Source: Stenotrophomonas sp. UBA2629 (GTDB lineage: Bacteria > Pseudomonadota > Gammaproteobacteria > Xanthomonadales > Xanthomonadaceae). From it: a stretch of 53,292 nucleotides of DNA. Each line of letters opens with the position of its first letter. The stretch's first letter is position 1. The stretch is from NCBI GenBank assembly GCA_002359895.1, contig DEOB01000010.1, positions 79,077-132,368 on the forward strand, written 5' to 3'. The notes beneath the pieces are model-generated. The model did no database searches. It was given only the letters and a program-made list of their open reading frames with translations, and had not been told where the DNA came from. Shown one piece after another: positions 1 through 7,081 of this stretch. The position numbers and the translations under genes were made by a program.

Positions 1-20
1 AGAGGGGTTGGGGTGAGGGT
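1..20. repeat. Partial CTCCCGC-family intergenic repeat at window edge
   Basis: The first 20 bases (AGAGGGGTTGGGGTGAGGGT) match the right-hand half of the repeat seen complete at 29146-29186. The palindromic half would lie outside the window. Confidence 0.6.
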
Positions 21-116
21 AGCTCTTGCTTCATCTCAAAAGCGCTTGTCATCCAGTGGTAACCAAACTGCAGCATCGTGCTCGGCGACCGGCATCGGCC
101 GGAAGGAATCGCACTC

Positions 117-575
117 ATGAAAACCCGTCTGCTGCTTGCTGCTTCGCTGCTGCTCACCGCACCACTGGCGTGGGCGCAGTCCAGCTATCAACCCATTGAA
201 CAACGCCTCAGCGCCGAACAACTCCAGCAGGTGGGCTTGAGTGCGCAGCAGTTGCAACTGCTCAACCGCATGCTCAGTGAAACGCAGGCAGCCGCGCCGG
301 TGCAGGGCGCAGACGTGGAGGCCGCGCCCACCATGTACATCGGTCTGGAAGAAGGCCCGGTGCAGAGCAGGGTGCAGGGTGCGGTGGACGGCTGGGAGCC
401 GGGCACACTGTTCGTGCTGGAAAACGGCCAGCAGTGGAAGGTGCTCAAGGGTCAAATGCGTCTGCGTCAGACCCTGCAGTCACCGGAAATCGAGGTGGTG
501 CCGGGCATTGCCGGGCGCTGGTTCCTGCAGGTGGACGAGGACCTGCCCAAGGCGCGGGTCTACCGCGTGCGCTGA
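117..575 (+). CDS. Secreted hypothetical protein
   Basis: A 152-residue protein with a clear Sec signal peptide: MKTRLLL, a hydrophobic core, and cleavage probably after AWA near residue 21. The mature part is about 130 residues with no cysteines and no enzyme motif that I recognise. A Q/L-rich helical stretch (about 30-60) is followed by a beta-rich C-terminal half (about 70-152) with the pattern GTLFVLENGQQWKVL, which suggests a small beta domain exposed in the periplasm. The ATG at 117 is preferred over an upstream in-frame ATG at 78 because GGAAGGAA lies at 101-108 and the signal peptide begins exactly here. No function is assigned. Confidence 0.75.
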   Translation: MKTRLLLAASLLLTAPLAWAQSSYQPIEQRLSAEQLQQVGLSAQQLQLLNRMLSETQAAAPVQGADVEAAPTMYIGLEEGPVQSRVQGAVDGWEPGTLFVLENGQQWKVLKGQMRLRQTLQSPEIEVVPGIAGRWFLQVDEDLPKARVYRVR

Positions 576-600
576 GGCGCTGGCAAGCCCACACATCCGT

Positions 601-623
601 CCCTTCTCCGCTTGGGAGAAGGG
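601..623. repeat. Hairpin between convergent genes, degenerate repeat relative
   Basis: CCCTTCTCC, loop GCTT, then GGGAGAAGGG forms a stem of about 9 bp between the secreted protein (ends 575) and the DUF1456 gene (ends 637 on the other strand). It resembles the CTCCCGC repeat family and could help terminate transcription in both directions. It lacks a T-tract. Confidence 0.4.
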
Positions 624-636
624 GGAAACAACCGAC

Positions 637-1110
637 TCAGGCTGCCGGGCGCACGCGCTGGGTCAAGCCTTTCAGGAAGTTACGCAGGGCCTGGTCGCCG
701 CATTCGCGGTAATTCTTGTGGTCCGGCTGGCGGAACAGCGCCGACAGCTCCGGCTTGGACATCGGGAAACCCGCTGCCTCGAATACCGCATGCATGTCCA
801 CGTCTTTCAGCTCGAACGCCACGCGCAGCTTCTTCAGCACCACGTTGTTGGTGATGCGCAGCTCCGGCGCGCGCTGCGGCTGCGATTCGTCGCGACCACG
901 GTAGTGGTAGATCAGGCCATCCAGAAAGCGCGCCAGCACCGCATCCGGGCACGGCTCGAACAACGGCTCATCGTCCTTGCGCAGGTAATCGTGCACCTGT
1001 GCCGCATCCACCTCGAACGAGGGATCGGCCAGATGAAGGGTGTCCACCACCATGCTGTCGCTGAGATCGAGCATGTAGCGGATGCTGCGCAGTACGTCGT
1101 TGTTGATCAT
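637..1110 (-). CDS. DUF1456 family protein (YehS-like)
   Basis: A 157-residue cytoplasmic protein that matches the layout of Escherichia coli YehS: two tandem copies of a helical module. The first begins INNDVLRSIRYMLDL and the second ITNNVVLKKLRVAFEL. Each ends in a conserved block, CPDAVLARFLDGLIYHYRGR and PDHKNYRECGDQALRNFL. The biochemical role of the family is unknown. The start chosen is the ATG at 1110, which has GGAG about 6 bases upstream; an in-frame GTG at 1116 is possible. The gene is convergent with the secreted-protein gene and stands alone. Confidence 0.85.
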   Translation of the reverse strand: MINNDVLRSIRYMLDLSDSMVVDTLHLADPSFEVDAAQVHDYLRKDDEPLFEPCPDAVLARFLDGLIYHYRGRDESQPQRAPELRITNNVVLKKLRVAFELKDVDMHAVFEAAGFPMSKPELSALFRQPDHKNYRECGDQALRNFLKGLTQRVRPAA

Positions 1111-1332
1111 TGCCACTCCGGAACAGCCGCACGGGACCGTCCGGCGGCCGCATAGTGTACCGCCGCCCCCCGTTGCAGCCGTCTACAATCGCCCGGATCG
1201 GCTGGACCGCATTCAGCTGCAAGACGTTGAACAGGACGACCTCATGCGCCTCCCCACCCACGCTGCGCCCACCGCAGGCATCGCTCCGCCGCCTGCGCCA
1301 CGGTCGTGGTTGAAGAACTACCGGAGCAACCG

Positions 1333-1656
1333 ATGAGCCTGCGCGCGATCCTGCACCTGTGCCTGCATGCAGCCATTCCGGCGCTGCTGGCGTGGCTGTT
1401 CTGGCGGCCGCAGTTCGGCAAGGCGTGGATGTTGCTGTTGCTGGGTTGGGTGATCGACCTGGACCACCTGCTGGCGGACCCGATCTACGCGCCGGGCCGT
1501 TGCAGCATCGGCTTCCATCCGCTGCACACCGCGCCGGCCATCGCGCTGTATGCCGGGCTGGTGGTGCCCAAGCGGACGCGGCTGTTTGGCATCGGCCTGT
1601 TGCTGCACATCGCGCTGGATGCCATCGACTGCGTGTGGATGCGTTACAGCAGCTGA
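1333..1656 (+). CDS. DUF6122/YdjM-like small membrane protein
   Basis: A 107-residue inner-membrane protein with about four hydrophobic segments. It carries the spaced acidic/His motifs seen in YdjM/DUF457-type putative metal-dependent membrane hydrolases: DLDHLLAD in the middle, HPLHT after it, and HIALDAID near the C-terminus. Membership of the DUF6122 family is my best call. Catalytic activity in this group is predicted rather than demonstrated as far as I know. The ATG at 1333 has GGAG at 1323-1326; an upstream in-frame start at 1306 would add nine hydrophilic residues and is less likely. Confidence 0.7.
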   Translation: MSLRAILHLCLHAAIPALLAWLFWRPQFGKAWMLLLLGWVIDLDHLLADPIYAPGRCSIGFHPLHTAPAIALYAGLVVPKRTRLFGIGLLLHIALDAIDCVWMRYSS

Positions 1657-1672
1657 TGAGGTTGCGGCGGAA

Positions 1673-2128
1673 TTACCAGCCGCCGTACCACGGGCCGGGG
1701 CCCGGGCCGTAGCCATATGGGCCAAAACCATCGCCCTTGCTGACATGGATGTTCACATCCACGCGGCGGGTATTGCCTTCATCGGTGGTGTAGTTCTTGC
1801 CCAGGTTGAGGTCAACCGAGCTCCAGTGGCTGTTGCCGTACGCCTTGGAATAGCCGATGCCGGTGCTGACCGCGCCCCGTACCTGCAGTTTGTCGTCCAC
1901 CACAACAGGGCCGGAGGGCGATTCCTTGGCCGGCAACCGGCGGCCGCTATGGTCGCCGTAGTACGTGCCGGGAGCATCGCCCTGGTAGGACGGATCGCCC
2001 AGGTAGCGCACCGGCTCCTGCGGGACCTTCAGATCCAACGCGTCCAACGCGCCCGGGGTGACGGTGCTCTGTGCCATCGCGGCGGCGGGCGCCAGCATCA
2101 TTGCAAGAATCAGCGATGTTCGGATCAC
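1673..2128 (-). CDS. Secreted hypothetical protein with Gly/Pro/Tyr tail
   Basis: About 151 residues with a signal peptide (IRTSLILAMMLAPAAAMAQ, cleavage after AMA) and a mature part without cysteines. The centre reads like beta strands (VRGAVSTGIGYSKAYGNS, then WSSVDLNLGKNY), and the protein ends in a low-complexity GPYGYGPGPGPWYGGW tail. The GTG at 2128 is chosen because GGAG lies about 8 bases upstream. The in-frame ATG at 2149 would add seven residues with a poorer ribosome site. No function is known; it is probably periplasmic or outer-membrane associated. Confidence 0.65.
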   Translation of the reverse strand: MIRTSLILAMMLAPAAAMAQSTVTPGALDALDLKVPQEPVRYLGDPSYQGDAPGTYYGDHSGRRLPAKESPSGPVVVDDKLQVRGAVSTGIGYSKAYGNSHWSSVDLNLGKNYTTDEGNTRRVDVNIHVSKGDGFGPYGYGPGPGPWYGGW

Positions 2129-2222
2129 AGCAGCCACTCCAGGTTGCATGCCCCGCCGCGGATGACAGGGCTGATGGCACGCTAGCAGAAAAGGCTTGAA
2201 TGTTGGCTGTCGCCAGACCTGC

Positions 2223-3434
2223 TCAGCCCAGCCGGTCGAACGAGAACAACCGCTGCAACGGATGTGGCTGCTTTTCGACAGCGGCACGGATGATGCTGGC
2301 ACCGGCCATGGAATAGGTGATGCCATTGCCGCCATAGGCCATGGCGAAGTGCACGCGTGGCCCCCATTGTGGGTGCGGACCAAAAAAAGGCAGGCCGTCC
2401 TCGGTTTCGGCAAAGGTGCCGGCCCAGGCAAAAGCGGGCGTGAGCGCAAGCGCGGGGAACAGTTTTCCCACTTTTTTCACCAGCGTGCGCGCTTTGGCAT
2501 CCACACGTGCATCGCGCCGTGCGGGCACGTCGATGGCGTCGTCCTCGCCACCCACCAGCAGGCGGTTGTCTGCGGTGCTGCGCAGGTACAGATACGGATG
2601 CGCGGTTTCCCACAGCAGGGTTGTCCGCAGCGGGCCCAGGGCATCTGCTGGCAGTGGATCGGTGACGAAGGCATAGCTGCTGCGGTTGCGTGCCACGCGC
2701 GTGTCCAGCCAGTGCTGGCTGGCATAGCCGGCGGCCATCACCACTTGCCTGCAGTGGATGCGCAGGCCCTGTGGCGTATGTGCGCAGACGTGTCGGGGGT
2801 GGATTTCAAGTGCGCTGATGCAGGTACGGTCGAAAACCTGACCCCCTTGCCGCTGCAGGCGCGCCAGCAGCTGGTAGGTCATGCGGTAGGGGTCCATACG
2901 TGCCGCCAACGTGCTGACGATGGCGCCGGGGGCGTCGAAGCCGTAGTCGTCGCGCACCCGCGCCGCATCACACCACTGCACGTCAAAGCCGTGTTCGTGG
3001 CGGAGTTCGTACTCGTCGATGAGCGCGCGCAGGTCGCGCCTGTGGCTGGCGTAGTACACGCTGTCCGCGGTCTGGAAATCCACCTTGCCCAGCGCACGTG
3101 CCAGCTGCTGCAACTGGCCGATGGCCTCGGCACAGCTGCGGTACGCCAGCAGTGCCTGTTCAAGCCCATACCGGCGCGCCAATACCTGCAGGGGGGTGTC
3201 TATTTCGTACTGCAGCAGGGCGGTACTGGCAGCCGTGGAGCCCCAGCCGATGTCGCGTTGCTCGACCACCACCACCTCGTGGCCATTCTGGCCCAGGTGG
3301 TCGGCAATCAGCGCGCCGGTGATGCCCCCGCCGATCACCAGCACATCGCAACGCAGATCGCTCTGCAGTGGGGGAAAGGCACGCATCAGGCCGTTGCGCA
3401 CCGCCCAGAACGGGTAGCCACTCTTCAGGTCCAT
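2223..3434 (-). CDS. FAD-dependent oxidoreductase (DAO family)
   Basis: A 403-residue DAO-fold flavoenzyme. The N-terminal dinucleotide-binding motif is visible as VLVIGGGITGALIADHL near residues 31-47, followed by VVVVEQRDIGWGSTAAST, the usual ribose-binding acid and GS/T segment. A second FAD contact, MAYGGNGITYS, lies near the C-terminus. The family oxidises amines, amino acids or alcohols. The substrate cannot be read here, and there is no partner gene such as aldehyde dehydrogenase or glutamine synthetase beside it. The neighbour upstream on the same strand is a lipocalin, 22 bases away, so the two may be co-transcribed. Confidence 0.85.
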   Translation of the reverse strand: MDLKSGYPFWAVRNGLMRAFPPLQSDLRCDVLVIGGGITGALIADHLGQNGHEVVVVEQRDIGWGSTAASTALLQYEIDTPLQVLARRYGLEQALLAYRSCAEAIGQLQQLARALGKVDFQTADSVYYASHRRDLRALIDEYELRHEHGFDVQWCDAARVRDDYGFDAPGAIVSTLAARMDPYRMTYQLLARLQRQGGQVFDRTCISALEIHPRHVCAHTPQGLRIHCRQVVMAAGYASQHWLDTRVARNRSSYAFVTDPLPADALGPLRTTLLWETAHPYLYLRSTADNRLLVGGEDDAIDVPARRDARVDAKARTLVKKVGKLFPALALTPAFAWAGTFAETEDGLPFFGPHPQWGPRVHFAMAYGGNGITYSMAGASIIRAAVEKQPHPLQRLFSFDRLG

Positions 3435-3456
3435 CGGCTGCAGGCCCGTGCTCGAC

Positions 3457-3948
3457 TCAGGCCGTGGGCTGGCCGGTGTGTGGTGTGTGGATCAGCTTGT
3501 CCACATCGAAACCCAGTTGCCGTGCATACGCGATGTAGTGCTGGCGGGTGGTTTCGTCCATCTGCGGTTGACGGGCCAACAGCCAAAGATACTCGCGGTC
3601 GGGGCTGCCGACCATGGCCGTGGTGTAACCGGCGTCCAGCTGTATCACCCAATAGTCGCCCTTGGTGAAGGGAATCCAGCGCAGGCCCTCCGGCAGGAAG
3701 CTGACTTCCAGGCGGCTGTTGCTCTCATCGATGGGCTTGGCCTGGCCGATGGCTTCTTCAAGCTCGCCCTTGTGCAGGCAGCGGTTCTGTACGCGCACGC
3801 TGCCGTCTTCGTTGAGTGAGTAGTGCGCGCTGACATCGGTGGCGTCTTCGGGCTCATGACGCATGGGCAGGCGGTCGATTTCGTACCAGGTGCCCAGGTA
3901 ACGGGAGAGATCTACCGACATTACGGTGGTCAGGGGAGGGTGGCTCAT
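3457..3948 (-). CDS. Lipocalin family protein (Blc-like)
   Basis: A 163-residue lipocalin. The first structurally conserved region is unmistakable (DLSRYLGTWYEIDRLPMRHE), followed by alternating beta strands (VRVQNRC, SRLEVSFLP, DYWVIQLDAGYTTAMVG) and the C-terminal helix. Bacterial Blc proteins bind fatty acids or lysophospholipids, usually as outer-membrane lipoproteins. This copy has no signal peptide or lipobox from the chosen start, so it looks cytoplasmic. The ATG at 3948 is chosen; a later ATG at 3921 just before the lipocalin motif is possible, and an upstream extension to 4158 has no lipocalin character. It lies 22 bases upstream of the oxidoreductase gene. Confidence 0.85.
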   Translation of the reverse strand: MSHPPLTTVMSVDLSRYLGTWYEIDRLPMRHEPEDATDVSAHYSLNEDGSVRVQNRCLHKGELEEAIGQAKPIDESNSRLEVSFLPEGLRWIPFTKGDYWVIQLDAGYTTAMVGSPDREYLWLLARQPQMDETTRQHYIAYARQLGFDVDKLIHTPHTGQPTA

Positions 3949-4144
3949 GCAGCACCTGTCTGTGAGGGCGAGGACGCCGGGGCAAACAGCTATAGGCCAA
4001 ACGCAGTGAAGAGCTCGTTGCCCGGCGGGGCGTGCTGACCGGGAATATGAACTGTGCTGCATAAGCGTTGACCCGGGCTTATCGCGGCCGGTGTCAGGCT
4101 TGCTGTACCTGATCGACACCCTGCGACAGGGTGAGGAGCCAGCT

Positions 4145-4393
4145 GTGTTTGCCGTCATTCTGCTGAAGGGCCAGAACCGTTACGCACGCGAGCGCTGGGA
4201 GCAACTGCCCGCACTGGTGGAGTACGAAGGCCGTCATTATTCACTGCGTATGGGCCCACGCCAGCCACGTTCATCGGAGATGGCGTGGGACCCGGTCGCG
4301 GTGTATGCGCCGCATGAATTGACGCAGGAAGAGTTTCTCGAAATACATGAACTCAACCGGCCGCACATCATCGAGCTGGACCTGGAGTATTGA
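4145..4393 (+). CDS. Small hypothetical protein
   Basis: A soluble acidic protein of about 82 residues with no family that I recognise. The reading frame is open further upstream (GTG at 4091), but the GTG at 4145 has a near-perfect GAGGAG at 4133-4138 at proper spacing, so I start it there. The N-terminal part looks like short beta strands (FAVILLKGQNRY, LVEYEGRHYSLRM) and the C-terminus is helical and acidic (LTQEEFLEIHELNRPHIIEL). It lies 60 bases upstream of the MscS-type gene and may share its transcript. Confidence 0.6.
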   Translation: MFAVILLKGQNRYARERWEQLPALVEYEGRHYSLRMGPRQPRSSEMAWDPVAVYAPHELTQEEFLEIHELNRPHIIELDLEY

Positions 4394-4453
4394 ATGCGCC
4401 GCATCGAATGCAGGATCTGAACGGGGCTTGATCTATAGTCCGCAGCAGGCGCG

Positions 4454-6910
4454 GTGGTCCGCGCGATCCGGTGCGATCCCTTGCTGAAGTCCCGCTTCTT
4501 CTTGCCGCTGCGTGCGGCACTGCTTGCCATCGTCCTGATCGGTGCCGGCCTGCCGCTGACGACGGCGTGGGCCGCGCAGGAGGTGTCCACCGACACGGTC
4601 GATTCGCCGCAGGCACGTATTGAGCAGGCATCGCGCAGCTTTGCGGCGGTCAAGAAGGCCGTGACCGATGCCGATGCACCGGAAACGCTGAAGACGCTGA
4701 GCGAGCGGGCTGGCCAGGCACAGCGTGATGCCGAGGCTGGTGTGCAGGCATTGCAGCCGGAGCTGATCCAGCTGGATGCACGCATCGAGCAACTCGGCCC
4801 GGTGCCGGAAGGTGGCGAAGACAGCGACATCGCCCGCCAGCGCAAAGCATTGGATCAGCAGCGCAGCCAGCTCAACAGCGATATCGCGCGCGGCAAACTG
4901 CTGGCCGAAGATGCCAAGCAACTGAGCGAATCCATCGAAAAAGTACGTGCACGGCAGTTTGGTGAACAACTGAGCCGCAAGGTCGGCTCGCCGTTGTCAC
5001 CGGCGTTGTGGCGGCAGTTTGCCGAACACCTGCCGGATGATCTGAGCCGTTTCAATTCGCTGTACCGGCTGGCCCGTGATGGTGTGCTGCAGGCCACGGC
5101 CAAGCATGGCTGGAAGGCGCCGATCGTCGGCGTGGTCGTGGCATTGCTGCTGGTGTTCCCGTTGCGCATCTGGCTCCGCCATCTGGGCCGTCGCTATGCC
5201 GCCTCACCGCGTGCGCCTACCGGCCGCCTGCGGCGCACCGGGCTTGCCGTGTGGCTGCTGTTGGTGGGCACCGCATTGCCCGGCATCGCGGCGGTGGTGC
5301 TGGTCGGCAGCCTGCGTTCGATATCGGCCATCGCGCCGCGCCTTGAAGCGGTGGCGGACACTTTTATCGGGGCCACATTTGTCGGGGCATTCATTGCTGC
5401 GCTGGCGTCATGTCTGTTGGTACCGTCGCGGCCTTCGTGGCGTCTGTTCGACATTGATGACCTGGCCGCCGCGCGATTGCGTCGTTTCGCCTGGGGCGCG
5501 GCCTGCTTGACCTGGTTCACCACGCTGGTGCGCGACGTCAACCGCGCTGCGCGTACATCCGAGGTGAGCACAATCACGCTGGATGGGCTGGTTGCCCTGA
5601 CGTACGTGGCGTTGATCATCGGCATGCTGGTGACGCTGGCCGCGCTGCATCGGCGCCGTGCCGCAGCAGCGGCCGAAGCCGAGCAGCAGCAAGACGAGGG
5701 CCGCGTGCGCCCGGCCAAAGCGCCGCGCAGCGGCTGGTTGGTGGTGGCGCGGCTGGGCGGGCACCTGGCGGTGTTTGCCGCCCTGATCGCCACATTGTTG
5801 GGCTATCTCAACTTCGCCATGCTCGCCGCGCAGCAGATGGTGTGGGTGACGGTGGTGGTGCTGGCGATATCGCTGTTGATGAAGTTCGCCGATGACGTAG
5901 CCCTGTGGTTGTTGGCGCCGGACAGCGCAATCGGTAGCACCTTGCGGCTGTCCACCGGCCTGCCCGGCGCGCGCCTGGAGCAGGGTGCGGTGCTGTTGTC
6001 GGCCGGCCTGCAGATACTGCTGGTGCTGTTGGGCATCACCGCAGTCATCGCGCCCTACGGCAACGTCGGCATTCTGTACGGTGGCTTGGAGGCGTTGGCC
6101 ACCGGGGTGAAGATTGGTGGCAGCGTGCTGCGGCCATCAGCGGTGTTCTGGTCCATTGTGGTGCTGGTATGCGGCCTGGCCGTGATGCGCGTGGTGCAGC
6201 GTTGGCTGGAAGACACCTACCTGCCCAAGACCGAGTTGGACACCGGCGCGCGCAATTCCATCAGTACCGTTGCGCATTACCTGGGCATCGTGTTGGCCGT
6301 GCTGTGGGCGCTGGCCACGCTGGGCATTGGTTTTGAGAAGCTGGCGTTGCTGGCCAGTGCGTTGTCGGTGGGTATTGGCTTTGGCCTGCAGGCGATCACC
6401 CAGAACTTCGTGTCTGGTTTGATTCTGTTGGCCGAGCGCCCGGTGAAGATTGGCGACTGGGTGAAGATTGGTGATCAGGAAGGTGACATCCGCCGCATCT
6501 CGGTGCGCTCGACGGAAATCCAGGTGGGCGACCGTTCCACCTTGATCGTGCCGAACTCGGAGTTGATCACCAAAACCATCCGCAACATGACCATGGCCAA
6601 TGCGCTGGGCCGCATCCAGGTGCAGTTCTCGGTGCCGCTGGGTACGGATGTGGGCAGGCTGCGGCAGCTGCTGCTGGATATCTACCAGGCCAATACCACC
6701 GTACTGGACGAACCCGCACCGTCGGTGTTCATCGATTCCATCAGCGGTGGCCTGGTGGCGATCAACAGCTTTGCCTACGTGCCGTCGTCGCGCAGCGTGT
6801 ATGGCACGCGCAGTGATCTGCTGTTCGAGTTGTTGCAGCAGGCAGCAGCCAACAACATTGCACTGGTGACGCCGACCGACATCCACCTGGTGCGTGATCC
6901 GCAAACCTGA
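4454..6910 (+). CDS. MscS-family mechanosensitive channel with DUF3772 N-terminus
   Basis: An 818-residue large MscS-like channel. After a signal peptide (cleavage about residue 38) comes a helical, probably periplasmic domain of roughly 190 residues, of the DUF3772 type found in YbiO/KefA-like channels. About ten hydrophobic segments follow from residue 218. The pore helix and cytoplasmic beta domain are recognisable near residues 630-712: ALSVGIGFGLQAITQNFVSG, then ERPVKIGDWVKIGDQEGDI and IVPNSELITKTIRN. Such channels open under membrane tension and release solutes on osmotic downshift. The GTG at 4454 gives a complete signal peptide but has only a weak ribosome site. The gene ends convergently with the OpgB-like gene. 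Confidence 0.9.
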   Translation: MVRAIRCDPLLKSRFFLPLRAALLAIVLIGAGLPLTTAWAAQEVSTDTVDSPQARIEQASRSFAAVKKAVTDADAPETLKTLSERAGQAQRDAEAGVQALQPELIQLDARIEQLGPVPEGGEDSDIARQRKALDQQRSQLNSDIARGKLLAEDAKQLSESIEKVRARQFGEQLSRKVGSPLSPALWRQFAEHLPDDLSRFNSLYRLARDGVLQATAKHGWKAPIVGVVVALLLVFPLRIWLRHLGRRYAASPRAPTGRLRRTGLAVWLLLVGTALPGIAAVVLVGSLRSISAIAPRLEAVADTFIGATFVGAFIAALASCLLVPSRPSWRLFDIDDLAAARLRRFAWGAACLTWFTTLVRDVNRAARTSEVSTITLDGLVALTYVALIIGMLVTLAALHRRRAAAAAEAEQQQDEGRVRPAKAPRSGWLVVARLGGHLAVFAALIATLLGYLNFAMLAAQQMVWVTVVVLAISLLMKFADDVALWLLAPDSAIGSTLRLSTGLPGARLEQGAVLLSAGLQILLVLLGITAVIAPYGNVGILYGGLEALATGVKIGGSVLRPSAVFWSIVVLVCGLAVMRVVQRWLEDTYLPKTELDTGARNSISTVAHYLGIVLAVLWALATLGIGFEKLALLASALSVGIGFGLQAITQNFVSGLILLAERPVKIGDWVKIGDQEGDIRRISVRSTEIQVGDRSTLIVPNSELITKTIRNMTMANALGRIQVQFSVPLGTDVGRLRQLLLDIYQANTTVLDEPAPSVFIDSISGGLVAINSFAYVPSSRSVYGTRSDLLFELLQQAAANNIALVTPTDIHLVRDPQT

Positions 6911-6933
6911 TGCCAGTTGCATGCTTTACGCGG

Positions 6934-6951
6934 TGATGTGACGTCACATCA
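6934..6951. repeat. Perfect 18-bp palindrome
   Basis: TGATGTGACGTCACATCA reads identically on both strands, with its centre between 6942 and 6943. It lies 24 bases after the stop of the channel gene, in the 171-base gap between two convergent genes. It contains TGTGA and TCACA, the half-sites of a CRP-type operator, but only 2 bases apart instead of 6, so it is not a standard Clp/CRP site. Confidence 0.7.
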
Positions 6952-6971
6952 GCGGTGGCTTGTCGTTCAAT

Positions 6972-7008
6972 CCAGTGGCCGGTTACACAGTGTGTATCCG
7001 GTCACTGG
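6972..7008. repeat. 37-bp near-perfect palindrome (16 of 18 arm pairs)
   Basis: Two 18-base arms, beginning CCAGTG and ending CACTGG, flank a single central G at 6990. Only arm positions 7 and 12 fail to pair. The RNA would form a long hairpin in either direction. It lies between the ends of the MscS-type gene and the OpgB-like gene and may act as a bidirectional terminator or processing signal, though no T-tract follows on either side. Confidence 0.65.
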
Positions 7009-7081
7009 GCAACCGGTTCGTCGTGGCGATAGGGCCGATACCGCAGCCATCTTTGTGCTGCGGCAATTTCCACGCGCTCGA

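Noticed and set aside
6934..6951. CRP/Clp operator
   Set aside because: TGTGA and TCACA are only 2 bases apart rather than 6, and the site is at the ends of two genes, not at a promoter.
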